Source: Gonapodya prolifera JEL478
Taxonomy: Eukaryota; Monoblepharomycota; Monoblepharidomycetes; Monoblepharidales; Gonapodyaceae
Direction: 5' to 3'
NCBI GenBank assembly: GCA_001574975.1
Contig: KQ965737.1
Location: 784,288-848,287 of the forward strand
Length of the DNA stretch: 64,000 bases
Below are positions 22,456 to 34,404 of the stretch, piece by piece (within the stretch, counting starts at the first letter, position 1; each line of letters opens with the position of its first letter). A program made the translations under genes and the position numbers. A model generated the notes under the pieces. It searched no databases, was not told where the DNA came from, and saw only the letters and a list, made by a program, of their open reading frames with translations.

Positions 22456-24294
22456 ATGTCTTCCCCCTCGTTCCTGTCGACCCGCGCGCGCGCACTCACC
22501 GCGGGATCGTCTGCAGGCTCGGCGCTGTCGTCCGGGCGCACGCGCGCGCAGGCAAACGAGTACAACAAGCAATCCAACCCGGACGGCATCATCAACCTGG
22601 GCGTGGCAGAGAACAGACTCATGTGGCCAGACGTGGTTCAAAAGGTGCCAGTTTGTCGTTTCGCGAGTGCAATCGCTCGGTTTTTATTAGAGTGGTCGGG
22701 CCTCCCTTCACTCCAGCTCAACGACGGATTCCAGTACCGATCCGACCACCTCCAGTACCCTCCCTACCACGGCACCGACGCGCTCCGATCCGCAATTGCA
22801 TCCGTCCTGACCTCCTTCCTTTTCCCACTGCCCACCGCCCAAATCACCCCCAACCAGCTGCAAATCACCAACGGGTGCTGCTCCGCCATCTCGGTCGTCG
22901 CGAGCGTGCTTGCCGACGTCGGAGAAGCTGTGTTGGTGCCCGCGCCGTACTATGGCGGGTTTTACTCGGATATCGAGTACGAGGCCCAGGTTAAGTGCAT
23001 CGGTGTGGATTTCGAGCCGCCGTTCTTTCGTGTGCAGGTGGAGGGACTGGATAGAGCTTAGTGAGTGCACATCAGCACATCTCAGAAACCTAGCTCTTGT
23101 AATTCAATTCTACTCTGTCAAATCGAGCACCCAGGCAGCTACTCAAGGCGTCACAGTACGCGCACTGCTCATCTGCTCACCCAACAACCCTTTCGGAAAC
23201 TGCTACTCCCGCGACGAACTGATTGATATCATGCGCTGGTGTGCGAAAAGACACGTCGCGCTCGTGAGCGACGAAATCTACGCAGGCAGCGTGTGGGGAT
23301 CTGCAGGTGTGCTCGCCTGCCCCAGGGTGTCGCTGACCGAAAATTCACGTGCCCCCTTTCGAATCCCCAAGACGACGACCCCCACGACCGACTCTACCCG
23401 TTCGTATCCGTCCTCGCGATTGACTCTGAGCTTGAGGCCGGGTTATCGCGGGACATGGTGCACGTGCTGTGGGGCCTCTCGAAGGACTTTATGGTCAACG
23501 GGCTGAGGGTCGGCGTGATCCAGTCGCGGAATAAGGAGGTTGTGGCGGCGTGTCGGCAGTTGGCAAAGTTCCACGGTGAGGCAGTCGCTGGTCGGGGTGT
23601 CCCAGCACGCCCCGCCATCCTACTCACTCGCTTTACCTTCCAAAAGCTATCCCGCACCCCCTCGACTCCCTCCTCGCATCCATACTCTCCGACCACGCAT
23701 ACGTGTCCCGCCACGTCGCGCTGAACAAAGAACGCCTAAGCGACATGTACGCGCACCTCACGTGCTGGCTCCGGAAAAAGAACATTTCCTGGATCCGCGC
23801 AAACGCCGGATTCTTCGTGTGGCTTGATCTGCGCGCGTTCGTGCAAGGTATGGGTGGGAGGGTGGCGAGTCTGGAAGGTGGGGAAAGGGAGGCGGGAGAT
23901 GTGAGTGTTTCGTGAGGCGGTGTGGCTTGTTCAGCTCTGTTGTTTAATGTGCTGTGGCTCCAAGTCGACACCAGTGGATCGAAGCGCCGAAAGACTCCTT
24001 GCCGAACGCTTTCTCGAGGCCGGAGTGTGAGTAAACCTCCGCCTTCCTTCTTTCCCCCGTTTTTTTCATTGCACGCCTTGCCTTGTTGAAGATATATTGC
24101 ACTCGGGGAAGCCTTCTTTTGTCGTGATTTAGGTACGTACATACGTGCTTTCTTTGTATGCACTGTGCAAATGAAACGCGGTGTGATTTCGGGTTCTAGG
24201 CTGGTTCCGTCTCGTGTTCGCGACAGAGAATTGGGAGACGTTGGAAAAAGGCCTGGAGCGGATGTGGAGCGTTCTTGAGCAGGTTGGGAAGTGA
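22456..24294 (+). CDS. PLP-dependent class I/II aminotransferase (ACC-synthase-like group)
   Basis: The start is the ATG at 22456. Exons, separated by about six introns, encode NPDGIINLGVAENRLMWPDV, the substrate loop YPPYHGTDALRSAIASVL, ITNGCCSAISVVAS, VLVPAPYYGGFYSD, LLICSPNNPFGNCYS (SPxNP motif with conserved Asn), and ALVSDEIYAG (Asp and Tyr for PLP). VLWGLSKDFMVNGLRVG carries the Schiff-base lysine, and NAGFFVWLDLR precedes GWFRLVFATENWETLEKGLERM near the end. All core PLP residues are visible. The pattern is that of ACC-synthase-like aminotransferases of fungi. True ACC synthase activity is not implied. It follows the SDR on the same strand after about 117 bp. Confidence 0.85.
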
Positions 24295-24554
24295 GAATAT
24301 ATACGTGTATGCTTGTAAAGTAAATTGAGAAGAAAAGAGTGGGTTATCGATGAGATGCGGACAAACCTGCATCGCTGCTGCAGTGTTTGCCGAGGGAATC
24401 ATTTTCACCCCGGGTTAAACCCCCGAATCGGTTTCTTCCTTTGAAGGCGTCGCATCGCATCACCCCATCGCCGTGCTGTCGCAAGGAGTCTCCGGATACG
24501 TTATCATTGCGCGGAGGGACGAATCATCTCGCATCACATGATCCTCTTCCAATA

Positions 24555-26963
24555 ATGGACACCACCACCGCCCTCCCGCCGCCCGAACCAGAGCTCACTA
24601 CGGACCCCTCCGACGACATCGAATCCCGCATCGCGCGCCTTCCCATCCCCTTCGAGCTTCTCGTGCGCGGGCTCTCGTGCGCGACGGCAGCCCCGCCGCT
24701 GATGGAGTTGGGCGACGATGAAGGGGGGACAGACGGACGGCCGGAGGATTTGGCAAAGCAGGGGATAACGACTGTGTTCACGAAGTTGTCTTTGCCGGTG
24801 GGTGACGATGGATTCTCGTCCCGAATCGTGGTGGAAAAGGAGGCCGTTGACCGACCCAAATTCAGGCGCAAGGATTGACGGACTTGTCGTTCCTTAAGAA
24901 CTTCAAGTACATACAGCGGCTGGAGCTTCCGGGAAATGGGATATCAAGTGAGGCTTACACGGTGCAAACCTTTGCGCTTCTACCAATGGGGTTCGCTAAC
25001 GGGCCAAGAAAGACGTCGAACCCCTCTCGCACCTCCCGAATCTCGTGCATCTCGATCTTTCCAACAACAAGCTGACGTCTGTCTTGGAAGACATCCGCTG
25101 CGTTTCGCCCTCACAGACGATCCCTGCGCTGGAGTCGTTGGATCTTTCCCGGAATCAGATTCAGAGAATTGGGGACTTGTCGAGGCATAAGTACCTCAAG
25201 CGGCTGTCCCTGGAGCGCAATTTGATTATGAGCATTGAAGGATTGGAGGGATGTAAGTTCCTGGGTGAACTGAGGTGAGCGTTGTTGCGTCATCGGTGAC
25301 TGAAAACAAAACGAGAGAAACGAGCTTTTCTTCTGGTCAGACTTGGTCACAATGGGATAAGCAAAATCACTGGTCTGGATGATCTACCCCTTAAAAAGCT
25401 CGACATGGTAGATTCTGGAGAACTCGCACATTGCTTCACATCGTCATCTAAAACATCAACTATTGCTTGCAGCGGTGGAACCGACTGACCTGTCTATCGG
25501 GCCTCTCCCGGCTCCACGAGCTCACCCATCTTATCGCGCCACACAACGCCGTATCTTCCCTTTCGTCTCTTGCTGGATGCAGCAACACCAACCCTATACT
25601 TTCGCATCTTGATTTAGCACATAACCTTCTCTCTGACGTTGCTGAACTGTCCACCTTCAAGGACGCCACTTCGCTCAGATCTTTGGTGCTGAAGGGCAAT
25701 CCCATCACAGGGAGAGGTGAATGGGAGGAGGAGGATGGTGAAAGCGAGGCTGGAAGTAGTGCGAACCAGCGACCTGCGGGACACACTCCACATGGGCGTA
25801 CCGCAGCCTCGTCTTCGTCATCCTCGGTAACTCTGCTCCCGAACACTCGCACGCCATCCGCGGCGACGTTGTCACCATCGAAACCACAAAGTGACCCGAC
25901 CTTCTACCGCCTGTTCACCATTTTTGTCATTCCGCACATCACCTCGCTTGACAACCGACCGGTGACGCCAGAGGATAAAGTGGCGGCCGTAAACCGCTTC
26001 GATCCCCCGTCCGAGGTCCGCGACGCGGTTCTACATGCGGAGTGGACCGCAAAGCAGGCAAAACTGTATGCGCGCGTCCTGCACAACGATATGGCGGAAC
26101 AACGCGGAGGACGTCTTCGGCCCATCGTTCTCTGTGGACCGTCTGGAGTGGGCAAACGAACGATTGCGGCCCAGCTGGCGGCAGAGTATCCTCACGTGTT
26201 TGGATTGGCGGTGTCTCATACGACGAGACGACCGAGACCTGGTGAGGAGGACGGTGTGCACTACAGGTTCGTGCCGAAAATGGAAATGGAGGAAATGGTA
26301 GAGCGGGGCGAGTTCGTGGAGAGCGTGACCCTGTTTGGAAACATGTACGGAACAAGTGTGGGAGAGGTGGACAGAGTGGCTGAGGAAGGCAAGATTTGCG
26401 TTATGAGCGTGGAAGTGGAGGTGAGAAGTTGGAGGTAAAACTTTCAGATAATCTACTCAACACAGATTGATGCAGGGTATTGCTGCTCTTAGTCGCTCAA
26501 ATTTGCGACCTCGCTATGTTTACGTAACTGCTCCCAACATCGAGGTTATTAGCACTCGTCTCCAGCATCGCCAGCGCACAATGAACTCAGCAAGGTTATC
26601 CAAGAGCCAGATGCAAACGAACTTCAGCGCTTTCGAATCAGCGGTCGAGGATAATCCCCGCACCGACTCAGCACAAGGTCACTCCCCGGATCACCTGCAG
26701 CCGGGTAGCTTAGATAATGAAATCCTTCAGTGGATTGAGAACGCACAACGAAGCGTCGCTTCTGCACAGAGCATTGGCATGGACTTTTTCGATTTGGTGG
26801 TGGTGAATGATGATGTGAATAAGGCATATTTGACGTTCAGGGTACGTTTTCTTCGATCACTCTTCATACATGAAGTGATCTTACTTTTAAATCCGTTCAG
26901 GACTTTGCTCTGAAGGCGTGCAGAGGAGAGGCAGTGCTCAACACCGAGCTAGCGAACTTCTGA
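24555..26963 (+). CDS. LRGUK: Leucine-rich repeat and guanylate kinase domain protein (LRGUK-like)
   Basis: The start is the ATG at 24555. Intron 1 (about 24800-24865) joins TKLSLP to AQGLTDLSFL. Five to seven leucine-rich repeats follow (NLVHLDLSNNKLTSV, ALESLDLSRNQIQRI, YLKRLSLERNLIMSI, ELRLGHNGISKI, LSHLDLAHNLLSDV) with a cap (FYRLFTIFVIPHITSLDNRP). The second half is a guanylate kinase domain: P-loop IVLCGPSGVGKRTI, GMP-binding SHTTRRPRPGEEDGVHY, FVESVTLFGNMYGTS, and a lid segment RLQHRQRTMNSARLSKSQM. The protein ends ACRGEAVLNTELANF. The LRR-GuK fusion is typical of LRGUK, which supports sperm axoneme and manchette formation in mammals. A flagellar role here is inference. Confidence 0.8.
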
Positions 26964-27291
26964 AAAGGTAGTAAATAGTGAAACAAAGGCTTTAAGCTGA
27001 TAAAAACAAAAAAATAAATTAACAGAGCACTGCATTTCCTCTTTCTGTGCGCAAGAAACTGTACCGTACCAATTGTACCAATGGACCTATGCCGCCGCAA
27101 GGTCTACAAGGCGCTGAAACGTCGCGAGGGTATCTGCTCGAGCTGAAACATAAACTCACGCTCCCCGGCGTTACTGTAATTGAAAAACAATGAGAAACGA
27201 TGTGGGGGAGAGAGAAAAATGAAGTTCGCCCCGCTGCGGCCGTTACGTCGTCGGAGGGCGTTCTCCCTATTCCCTGAGCGAGCCTTCCCCC
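26964..27291. other. Intergenic gap before the zinc-finger gene
   Basis: No supported gene and no clear tRNA fold. It contains the short direct repeat tgtacc/ttgtaccaat near 27059-27082, otherwise nothing notable. Confidence 0.4.
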
Positions 27292-29782
27292 ATGATTTCG
27301 GGAGACCACAGGCTCACCGCGTCGCAAGAGCAGGAGCCCACACATCCCGCGCTGCCCGCCGCGGGGCCTCTGCTGTCCCCTGGGAGACGGATATCAATGA
27401 ACATCGACATGGCACTCGACTCACAAATCCTTCCTGCTGCCCAATGGCCGGCGGATCCAATGTCCAGCGCACGCCCAGACACTCTGAATATCTTTGCTGG
27501 AGGACATCCCACCCTGACGGTTGCAGACCGAACTCCTCCGGACCCTGCAAATCGGCACAACTTTTCCACACTGCTAGGGTCTGTCCCAAACCATAATGCA
27601 ACAGAAACCATTTCTCCTTCCTTTTCCCCTTTTAAGAAGGCCAGGATTGTGGCCGAGGACAGCGGAGACGCGAATCAGAGCGCGGCTGAGATTCTCGGAC
27701 CAAGTCGCTCTCAAAATCGAGATGGCGGCGGGGACGATGGATCAACTGATGCTCTAAGCAGTCAGGTTGATGGGAGGTGAGCTCACTCTCGATTTTCCCC
27801 GCAGACCGACGAAATACGTTCCCATCATTAATTATCATAAAATCTCGGAAAAGATTCCTTTGCAATTACTGTGGGCGTACGTTTACACGGATCTACAATC
27901 TGAAATCCCACGAACTGGTAAGTTAAGAGATGATAAACTTCCCCTATCCCGCAAACTGCGCCCTACCTCCTTATTCCCTTGGAGGCATCCCCCTGGGGGG
28001 AATCGGTCAGCAGGCGGGGGGGGGGGGGGGAACAACAATGACAGATCTCATTCTTACCTTCTTCTATTCATCAGATACACACAGGACATCGAAGATTTTC
28101 GTGTGATATATGTGGAATATCATTTCAGGTGAATGGAGACGACTTTTGACCAAATGTGCCCAGCTGAAAGGACATGTTCGCCGCAGCGGAACTTTGACTT
28201 GAAAAGACATTCCAGTAAGTACTTTTAGTGCCTCATAAGTGCAATTGTGGTGAGACACTCATGTGACACTGTAGGATTGCACACCAATGTCCGGTCATTC
28301 GTGTGCAACTGTGGTCAAACATTCCTCCGTTCCGACGGACTTCAACGCCATCTCCGCACCAACGACCAAAAGCGTCGGAGCGACGGAGTGCGTCACTTTG
28401 ATATTTCATCCATTGCCGTCACTGGTCACGGTGACGGGGATGCTCACTCAACCCGATCCAAGTCACCCGAAGCTTCGTCGGGGTCCACGAGTCCCGCGAA
28501 CTCGGGAGCTTACAATGGAGACCAAGAGCTGGATGGGCGCGCCCAAACCTCGGCTGATGGTTTCGATGGATCCAGTTACAATAATGGAACACCTGCACAA
28601 GTGAAGAGCCCACCTTCTTCGCTGGACTCTTCCTCTCCGAGGCATTTGAGAGCAGAGCATTCGCCGACACGTGAAAGTTCGGCCCATGTTTTTCTCCCTT
28701 ACGTTGACATGCCTCGGATCGGCAATCCACTCACCGCACTCCAAGCACCGAGAAGCGTCCCTCTCAATTATACAGGTTCGTGATATTCTCCTCTTTGTTA
28801 ACAGCGCAGCTACTATAAAATCTCCCTGGTGATGCAGGAGATGAGCCTCCTTACGACCATCGAAAAAACTCGGAATCCACCAGCCCACTCCAGATGGAGG
28901 GGCAACGCGCAGTTGCAACGCCAATGCGGCTCGCGGGAGATCAACGATTTTCTCCCTACACCTACACCCACTTCACAGTCGGCTCTGGTGTGGAAGGCCC
29001 GTCCGCCGGAATATTCCCTCACTCTTCTTCCACCGCCCGCGTTAGCGAGCACTCGACATCACTTCCCCCAATATCACATTTTGCCACGTGGCCAACTCGG
29101 GATCAAGGGAGGACGGGGTCGGATCCTCGACGATTCCATTATTCGACCACGACCACGGAAAGACCAAAAGACAGCGGGAATGGCGATTTGTTGGATAAGC
29201 TCGACACTGCTGGATCGGAAAGGGCTAGAATGCTATCCACTGTCGAAGCTGGCAACGCGAGCCGACAGAGTGACTGGTCTCCGCGGAGTAGTCTTGGTGC
29301 GAGCAACCCAGCAACCTCGCAACCCATGTCCTGGCCAGAAGAGAACCCGTGGCGCTTCCGTGCGTACACATTGGAGCCACAACGTTTAGAGCCACAACGT
29401 ACCCCTTCTGCCTCAGACGCACCTTTCAACTTCGGCCCCTTCATTTCCACCCCGAGCTCCTTTTCTCAAATACCCATCTCCCGACCTGCTATCACACCCA
29501 CCACGTATGCAACGCCCCCCGCGGATGTCGCTCGCTGGCCGACGACGCCTCTTCCTCCACCTACCGACCTGGATCGGGCCTCTGTCGCGCAACTGCACGA
29601 GAGGATTCGGGGGTTGGAAGTTGACGTCATGGAATCGAATAGAAGAAATAGAATTCTAGAGAGTGAGGTGGGTCCCGCGGTGGAAGCCTGGGTGTCTTTA
29701 GCCGTTATCTGATGCGGTTTCGTCGTTGCCCCAGAACGAGCGCTTGCGTGGACAGGTGCAATACCTTCGCCCGTACCATTGA
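27292..29782 (+). CDS. C2H2 zinc-finger protein with C-terminal coiled coil
   Basis: The start is the ATG at 27292. About 160 disordered residues precede an exon encoding finger 1 (RFLCNYCGRTFTRIYNLKSH). It joins across an intron (27918-28074) to ELIHTGHRR, completing His-x3-His. Finger 2 is FSCDICGISFQ joined to RNFDLKRHS and then LHTN across introns at about 28129-28190 and 28212-28273. Finger 3 is FVCNCGQTFLRSDGLQRHL, with Cys-x-Cys spacing and no second His at the usual place, so it is degenerate. A long Ser/Pro-rich region follows. The last part is a coiled coil (LHERIRGLEVDV to ENERLRGQVQYL). DNA binding and transcription control are inferred from the fingers. A poly-G run lies in an intron near 28018-28031. 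Confidence 0.75.
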
Positions 29783-30065
29783 TTCCAACAAAAGCAGTTT
29801 TTGATTTCGCTGCGCAAAAAGTACCGGGACTGATTCAACGTACCGTTTTGCCATTACCTTTTACCGCCCGACCTGCCGATCCACCATATTCCAACACCAT
29901 TGGTCATTATCGCTCTTATGTCTAAGGCTCTAATTCTGTACTCTTTACCCCATAATAATCCTGCCTTAATTGCTCGACGTAACCCACTGAAAAGTCCGGG
30001 TTTCAACACTAAACTTGACTTCGCAAACCAAACGGCCCAAAACCTTCCGACCTTCCCTCCCGATC
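29783..30065. other. Intergenic gap between zinc-finger gene and small unknown gene
   Basis: AT-richer sequence without a supported gene. It contains the 3' region of the zinc-finger gene and the promoter region of the next gene. Confidence 0.4.
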
Positions 30066-30575
30066 ATGGCACAACTCCTCGACACCGCTACCGTGCGCGC
30101 GCTTGAGATCGACGGATGGAGCGCCATCACCGACGACGCAATCGGGTCCCTACGCGCGGCGTCGCGGGAGGTCCGCGATGTGGATACGTACACTTCGGGA
30201 CACATCGTGGCGTTTGAAGGGCCCGCTGGAAGTTTCTACGTCGTTGAGGAGGACATTTGTGAGTTCTATTACTGTCTTTCCGTGCGCGCGAGACGAACGA
30301 CTGACGTGGTGGTTGGTTGTAGGGGAAAAGCAGAAGTACGTCCGACCGATCCGGGACGCCAAGGAGCTTGACGAGTTCTACGCCGAGCGGGCGGACGAGT
30401 ACGCCAACATGTGGGGTTCGTGCTGTGGAGGTGGGTGGGCCGCGTGAGAGGGGGGGAACGACGCAAAGTGTGGTTTTGACGTTTCGTGTGATGTGGAACA
30501 GGCGTGGTCAAGTACAAGCAGCGGTGGGAGAAGTGGACGATGGATAAGTTCCGCGAGCAGTGCAAGAAGGCGTAG
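30066..30575 (+). CDS. Small conserved-looking protein of unknown function
   Basis: Three exons are inferred from the ATG at 30066. Exon 1 ends VVEEDI with donor gtgagt. Exon 2 begins after gttgtag (WEKQKYVRPIRDAKELDEFY). Exon 3 gives VVKYKQRWEKWTMDKFREQC and ends KKA. The product has about 115 residues, with no signal peptide and no membrane helix. It is rich in charged and aromatic residues with a helical second half. I do not recognise the family. The strict frame and clean splice signals support a real gene. Confidence 0.6.
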
Positions 30576-30755
30576 AAGGGCGGTTTGGGGTGTGGGTGGG
30601 TGGTTGGCAGTGGAGGTACATTGCATCGGGGAAGCGCGGGACAGATACGTCAAATCAGGAGTGCAAGAAGGCACAACAGCAATACTATTATTTGTTTCGT
30701 AATGAAATTACACAACCTGTCTGGACCTCTCTCTTTTTTCCCTACCGCCCGCCTA

Positions 30756-32138
30756 TCACAACTTCACCCCACTCCCCTCCCCGAACGCCGCCACGAACCC
30801 GTCCTTTGCGCCATAATCGCCCGCAATGACTTTCGCCACGACGTTCTTGACCTCCTCGGGACCCGTCGCGGTGTGCACGTCGATCCACCCTGCGGCGGCG
30901 CGCATCGTGGCGTCCCAGACGGCACTTTGACGGTCGACAAACTCTTTGGGCCCGATGGCCTTGACGCGCTCCTGTGACCAGCCGGGGGCGAAGAAGAAGT
31001 GGGAGTTCGGGGGGCGGAAGGAGGCTACGGTGGGTGTTGGGGAGGACCAGTGGGACTGCCAGGGGTTTGGGATGGGGTTGGGGAGTTTTGGCAAGAGTGC
31101 AAGAGGAACAAGGATGTGACAACTTACAGCGCCGACGCGGACAGTCTGTCTCACGCCACCCTTGCCGTACCGGTCATAGACTTTTTTCGTGACGTCGTCA
31201 TCGCCGGCCATGTCGACAATGACGCAGCCGCCCTGGCGGACGGGGAGCTGTGTGGCAATGTCCTGGTACGTGACGACGTGGTCGTACAGGTTCTTGAGCG
31301 TGCCCTGGACGAATGCCTTGTTGCGGGAGGAGGTCAGGCCAATGACTTCGGTGGTTGGCGCGAGCTGCTTGAGGCAGAAAGCGAGGCTGTATCCGGTCTT
31401 GGAGGACGCCGAGACGATGACAACGGTCTTTGTGGGGTGCGATCCGGCGACGGAGAAGTTGTTCTTGACGGCGAGGTAGTCAGCGAGGAGGAATCCCGTG
31501 ACCCACAGTCCACGCAGCAACATGGCGTGGTCCTCGAGTTCGGGCGACGATGGGGTGGGCAGCGCGCGCTTGTCCACCCTGGAGTAGGTCAGGTACGCGA
31601 GGCGGTCGGCGGGCAAATCGTCCCTGCGCACCACGAACGACGCCTGGGTGGTTCGCTTGGGGTCGGGCACGAGCACGCAGTGTGACGCGCAGGGCCAGTA
31701 TCCCCAGAGTCTTTCACCCTCTGCGACGAGCGGGGAGAGCGACTTGATGACGGTGCCGAACCCCCAGACGGGCATTGTTCCGTACTGCCCGGGCTTCTCG
31801 CCGGAGACGGGGAAGAAGTCGAAGTAGCGCAGGGAGCGGCCCGTCGCAAGGTAGGAAACGTTGTTTGACGTTACCCCGAACTTGTCGATACGCACCATTA
31901 CTTCCAAGTTGGAGGTGAGGTTGGGCAACGGGAGCGCCGGTATTGGTAGCGTGGAACTCACGCTGGCCCTGTGTTATCGGTCCCAGGTTGAGAGGTCTGA
32001 GCTTGAATTTGCGCACATCCTCCTGCTCGAAGATTGCTAGTCATGGGGGGTGGGCAGACACATGCAGGCAGACAGTCAGCCGATTGCCAGCAGGATAACG
32101 CGCGGCGGATGCGCACCTTCCGTAACGACGACAGACAT
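30756..32138 (-). CDS. DUF2855 family protein
   Basis: A tiny first exon starts at the ATG at 32138 (MSVVVTE) and joins via donor gtgcgc to AIFEQEDVRKFKLRPLNLG. A 58-nt intron then leads to MVRIDKFGVTSNNVSYLATG. The main exon holds the DUF2855 pattern: WGFGTVIKS, LWGYWPCASHCVLVP, DHAMLLRGLWVTGFLLADYL, TVVIVSASSKTGYSLAF, EVIGLTSSRNKAFV, GGCVIVDMAGDDDV. After a further intron it continues SHFFFAPGWSQERVKAIGPK. The central part is a Rossmann-like region related to medium-chain dehydrogenases. DUF2855 proteins occur in fungi and bacteria and their reaction is unknown. It converges with the small gene at 30066-30575. Confidence 0.8.
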
Positions 32139-32329
32139 TTCCGGCGCGGGGGCAGAATGAGAAACTCTTTTGCGTGATGTGTCGGGTCGGGCGCAACAAC
32201 CTCCGATCAAACCTCGCTCGGACAAATGAAAGTTACAAAACCAATTCCAAGCATTATTGATTTGAATTTTTTCATACATGAAAATCTCAGTTTTATATTC
32301 ACGACGTATACGTCCTTCAAAAACACCTC

Positions 32330-34001
32330 TCACGCCGTCTTGATGTCGGCACTCGCGGTAGCCGCAGCAGGAGCAGCGCCGCCCGCCGTCGCCGTGTTGA
32401 CCACTGCTCGGATGGCATCGCATTCCCACAACGGTGCGTAGGTCAGAACCACTACTAGCCCCAAAACCATCAGCAAAAGACTCACCGGTCACAGCGCTGG
32501 ACGCCGCGTGGGCGGCAACTTCCTGCTGCACGGTCTGCAGGTCCTGCGCGACGCCGTCGGGGGTGGTGTGCTTGTTGGACGCCTTGATGACCTCCCACTA
32601 GTTTTACCGTAGTTGGTGGTAGTGGTTGGTTGTGTGGTTGTGGTGGAGGTTTAACGGGAAGAGATAGTGAGACGGGGGACGCGACAGGTCCATCACACAA
32701 CACCACCCTTACCTGCTGCTGAATCGACTTTGCCGCCTCGGTCGACGCCAGCGCAGCGACCACACGCTGGACGCTCGTCGCGTTTACAGTCTTGCCCGCC
32801 GCGTGCTGGTCCTTGATCCAGCCTTCCAGGCGGCCGACGGCCTTGACTGTGGGGTGTTGGGGTGGAGGTAGAGGTGGACGGGTGGAGGGGTGGGGGTAGG
32901 TGGGAGGGTGGAGGGGGTATAAGAATATACAAGGAGGTCAACTGGATTGAGGGTGATATTCCCCACACGAAAACCACCGACTCACCCGTCGCGTCCGTCG
33001 CAATCACCGTCAGATCCGCCGACAACTTCTTCGCGTCCTTCTGCATGTCCTTAGCCTGCCCAGAGTATCCGTACTGTTGCGCGACGGTACTCGCCTGTGC
33101 CGCGAGCGCATTGGCCTGGGTCACGGCGGCCTGGCGCGCGGTCTCGATGTGCATCTGTGCCGTCTCGGGGAGGGCGGCCACGGCGGCGGTCGTGGCGGAT
33201 TGGGCGGTAGCGAGCGCGCCCTGCACTGTGGATTGCACGGTGGATTGCACGGTGGCGACGGTCGCCGAGACGTGCGGTTTTGCGATTTCGGCGGCCCGTG
33301 TCGCGGAGGCTTGTGCGCCCGAGGTCAGGGTGGTAGTGGCGGTTTTGACGTTGCTGGCGGCCTGGGTGGCGGATTCCTTGACAGTGGTTGTGGTGCCCAG
33401 GACGGTGTCAGCAGCCTTTTTGGTCGTATGAGATGTGTTAAGCGTGGTTTTTACGTGTGTGAGAGATTGACGCGGTGAATATACGGGTGCCCCGTCTCCC
33501 CATCGAACCTTGGCGGAACCACTCTCACCATCTTCAACTTGGACTGGTCCACCGACGAGATGGCCAGCTGGGCCGCGGTATTCAGCTGGGTCTGCAATCC
33601 CGTCGCCGTTGCCAATTCCACGGACGCGTCAATGTGCCATCAGGACAGATTAAGGTGCAAGTTGTCAGTCACATTGTTGTCAGGTTGTCGCCACGAGCGA
33701 GCCGCAATCAAAAGGAGTCAACGTACCGCAACGTCCGTGGCGGTCTTCTTGAGCAGGTCGATCTGCTCCTGCTTGAACACGTTGCTGCCCTGGATCAGAC
33801 TGCCGACCTGTTTCAACCAAACCACTGTCAACAACAGCCCGCCACCCCCACCCCGCCCACGTCGCAGGATCAACCGCGCACCTGGCTGTAGACGTAAGTC
33901 AGCAGCGAGTCGTCCTTTGTCTTGGATGCCTTCCTGACCTCCTCCTTGACGGTCGAGTCGAGCTGGGCGATGTGCTCTTCGGGTTTCGATGGCGCGGACA
34001 T
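32330..34001 (-). CDS. Ala/Thr-rich amphipathic helical protein
   Basis: The start is the ATG at 34001 (MSAPSKPEEHIAQLDSTVKE). It is spread over about seven exons and ends ASADIKTA at 32330. The product is almost entirely predicted helix, rich in Ala, Thr, Gln and Val, with 11-residue-like repetition (for example SATVATVQSTVQSTVQGALA then TAQSATTAAVAAL). It has no signal peptide, no cysteine cluster and no catalytic motif. Such composition is seen in perilipin-like lipid-droplet proteins, LEA proteins and some apolipoprotein-like helices. Which of these applies is unclear. A G-rich intron near 32850-32920 separates two of the exons. Confidence 0.6.
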
Positions 34002-34224
34002 TGCGTGGGGAATGGGTGGTGGAAACGGGTAGTGTGTTGTGATGGGGAAAGTGGCAGTAGTTTATGGGTTGCGGTTTGCTTGGCTCCGTCCCGAAGAAGC
34101 CGGAGCGGCTCAATTTGACTACGGAAGCCCTTCCGTCATCATCACACATGTGAAAGTGATTCATCCGAATGTCACATGTCAGCTACGTTTCATATCGAGC
34201 AGATTCTATAAAAAGCCCCAAAAC

Positions 34225-34404
34225 ATGTCCCAAGTCCGATATATCGACACCAACCCCATCGCGCCTGGTACAATGGTGAAACCAACTTTATTTCAGTCGC
34301 TACTTCTGGACTTGATAGAATTCATTAAACTTACTGACACACAAAACGTAAGAGAGCGTCCCATTCACATCATCTTCACGCAAACTTATGTAATATCAGC
34401 ATAA
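34225..34404 (+). CDS. Doubtful short ORF with TATA-like motif
   Basis: A 59-codon frame starts at the ATG at 34225 (MSQVRYIDTNPIAPGTMV), 17 nt after ctataaaaag. No domain is visible. It overlaps the 3' end of the minus-strand gene at 34386 by 19 nt. It could be a small protein or chance. Confidence 0.15.
   Translation: MSQVRYIDTNPIAPGTMVKPTLFQSLLLDLIEFIKLTDTQNVRERPIHIIFTQTYVISA

Noticed and set aside
27030-27180. Possible tRNA-like sequence in the intergenic gap
   Set aside because: No cloverleaf with matching acceptor and anticodon arms could be formed by eye.
28018-28031. Poly-G runs (also 41883-41896) as possible structural signals
   Set aside because: They lie within introns and are single homopolymers. 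They are more likely replication or sequencing slippage than function.
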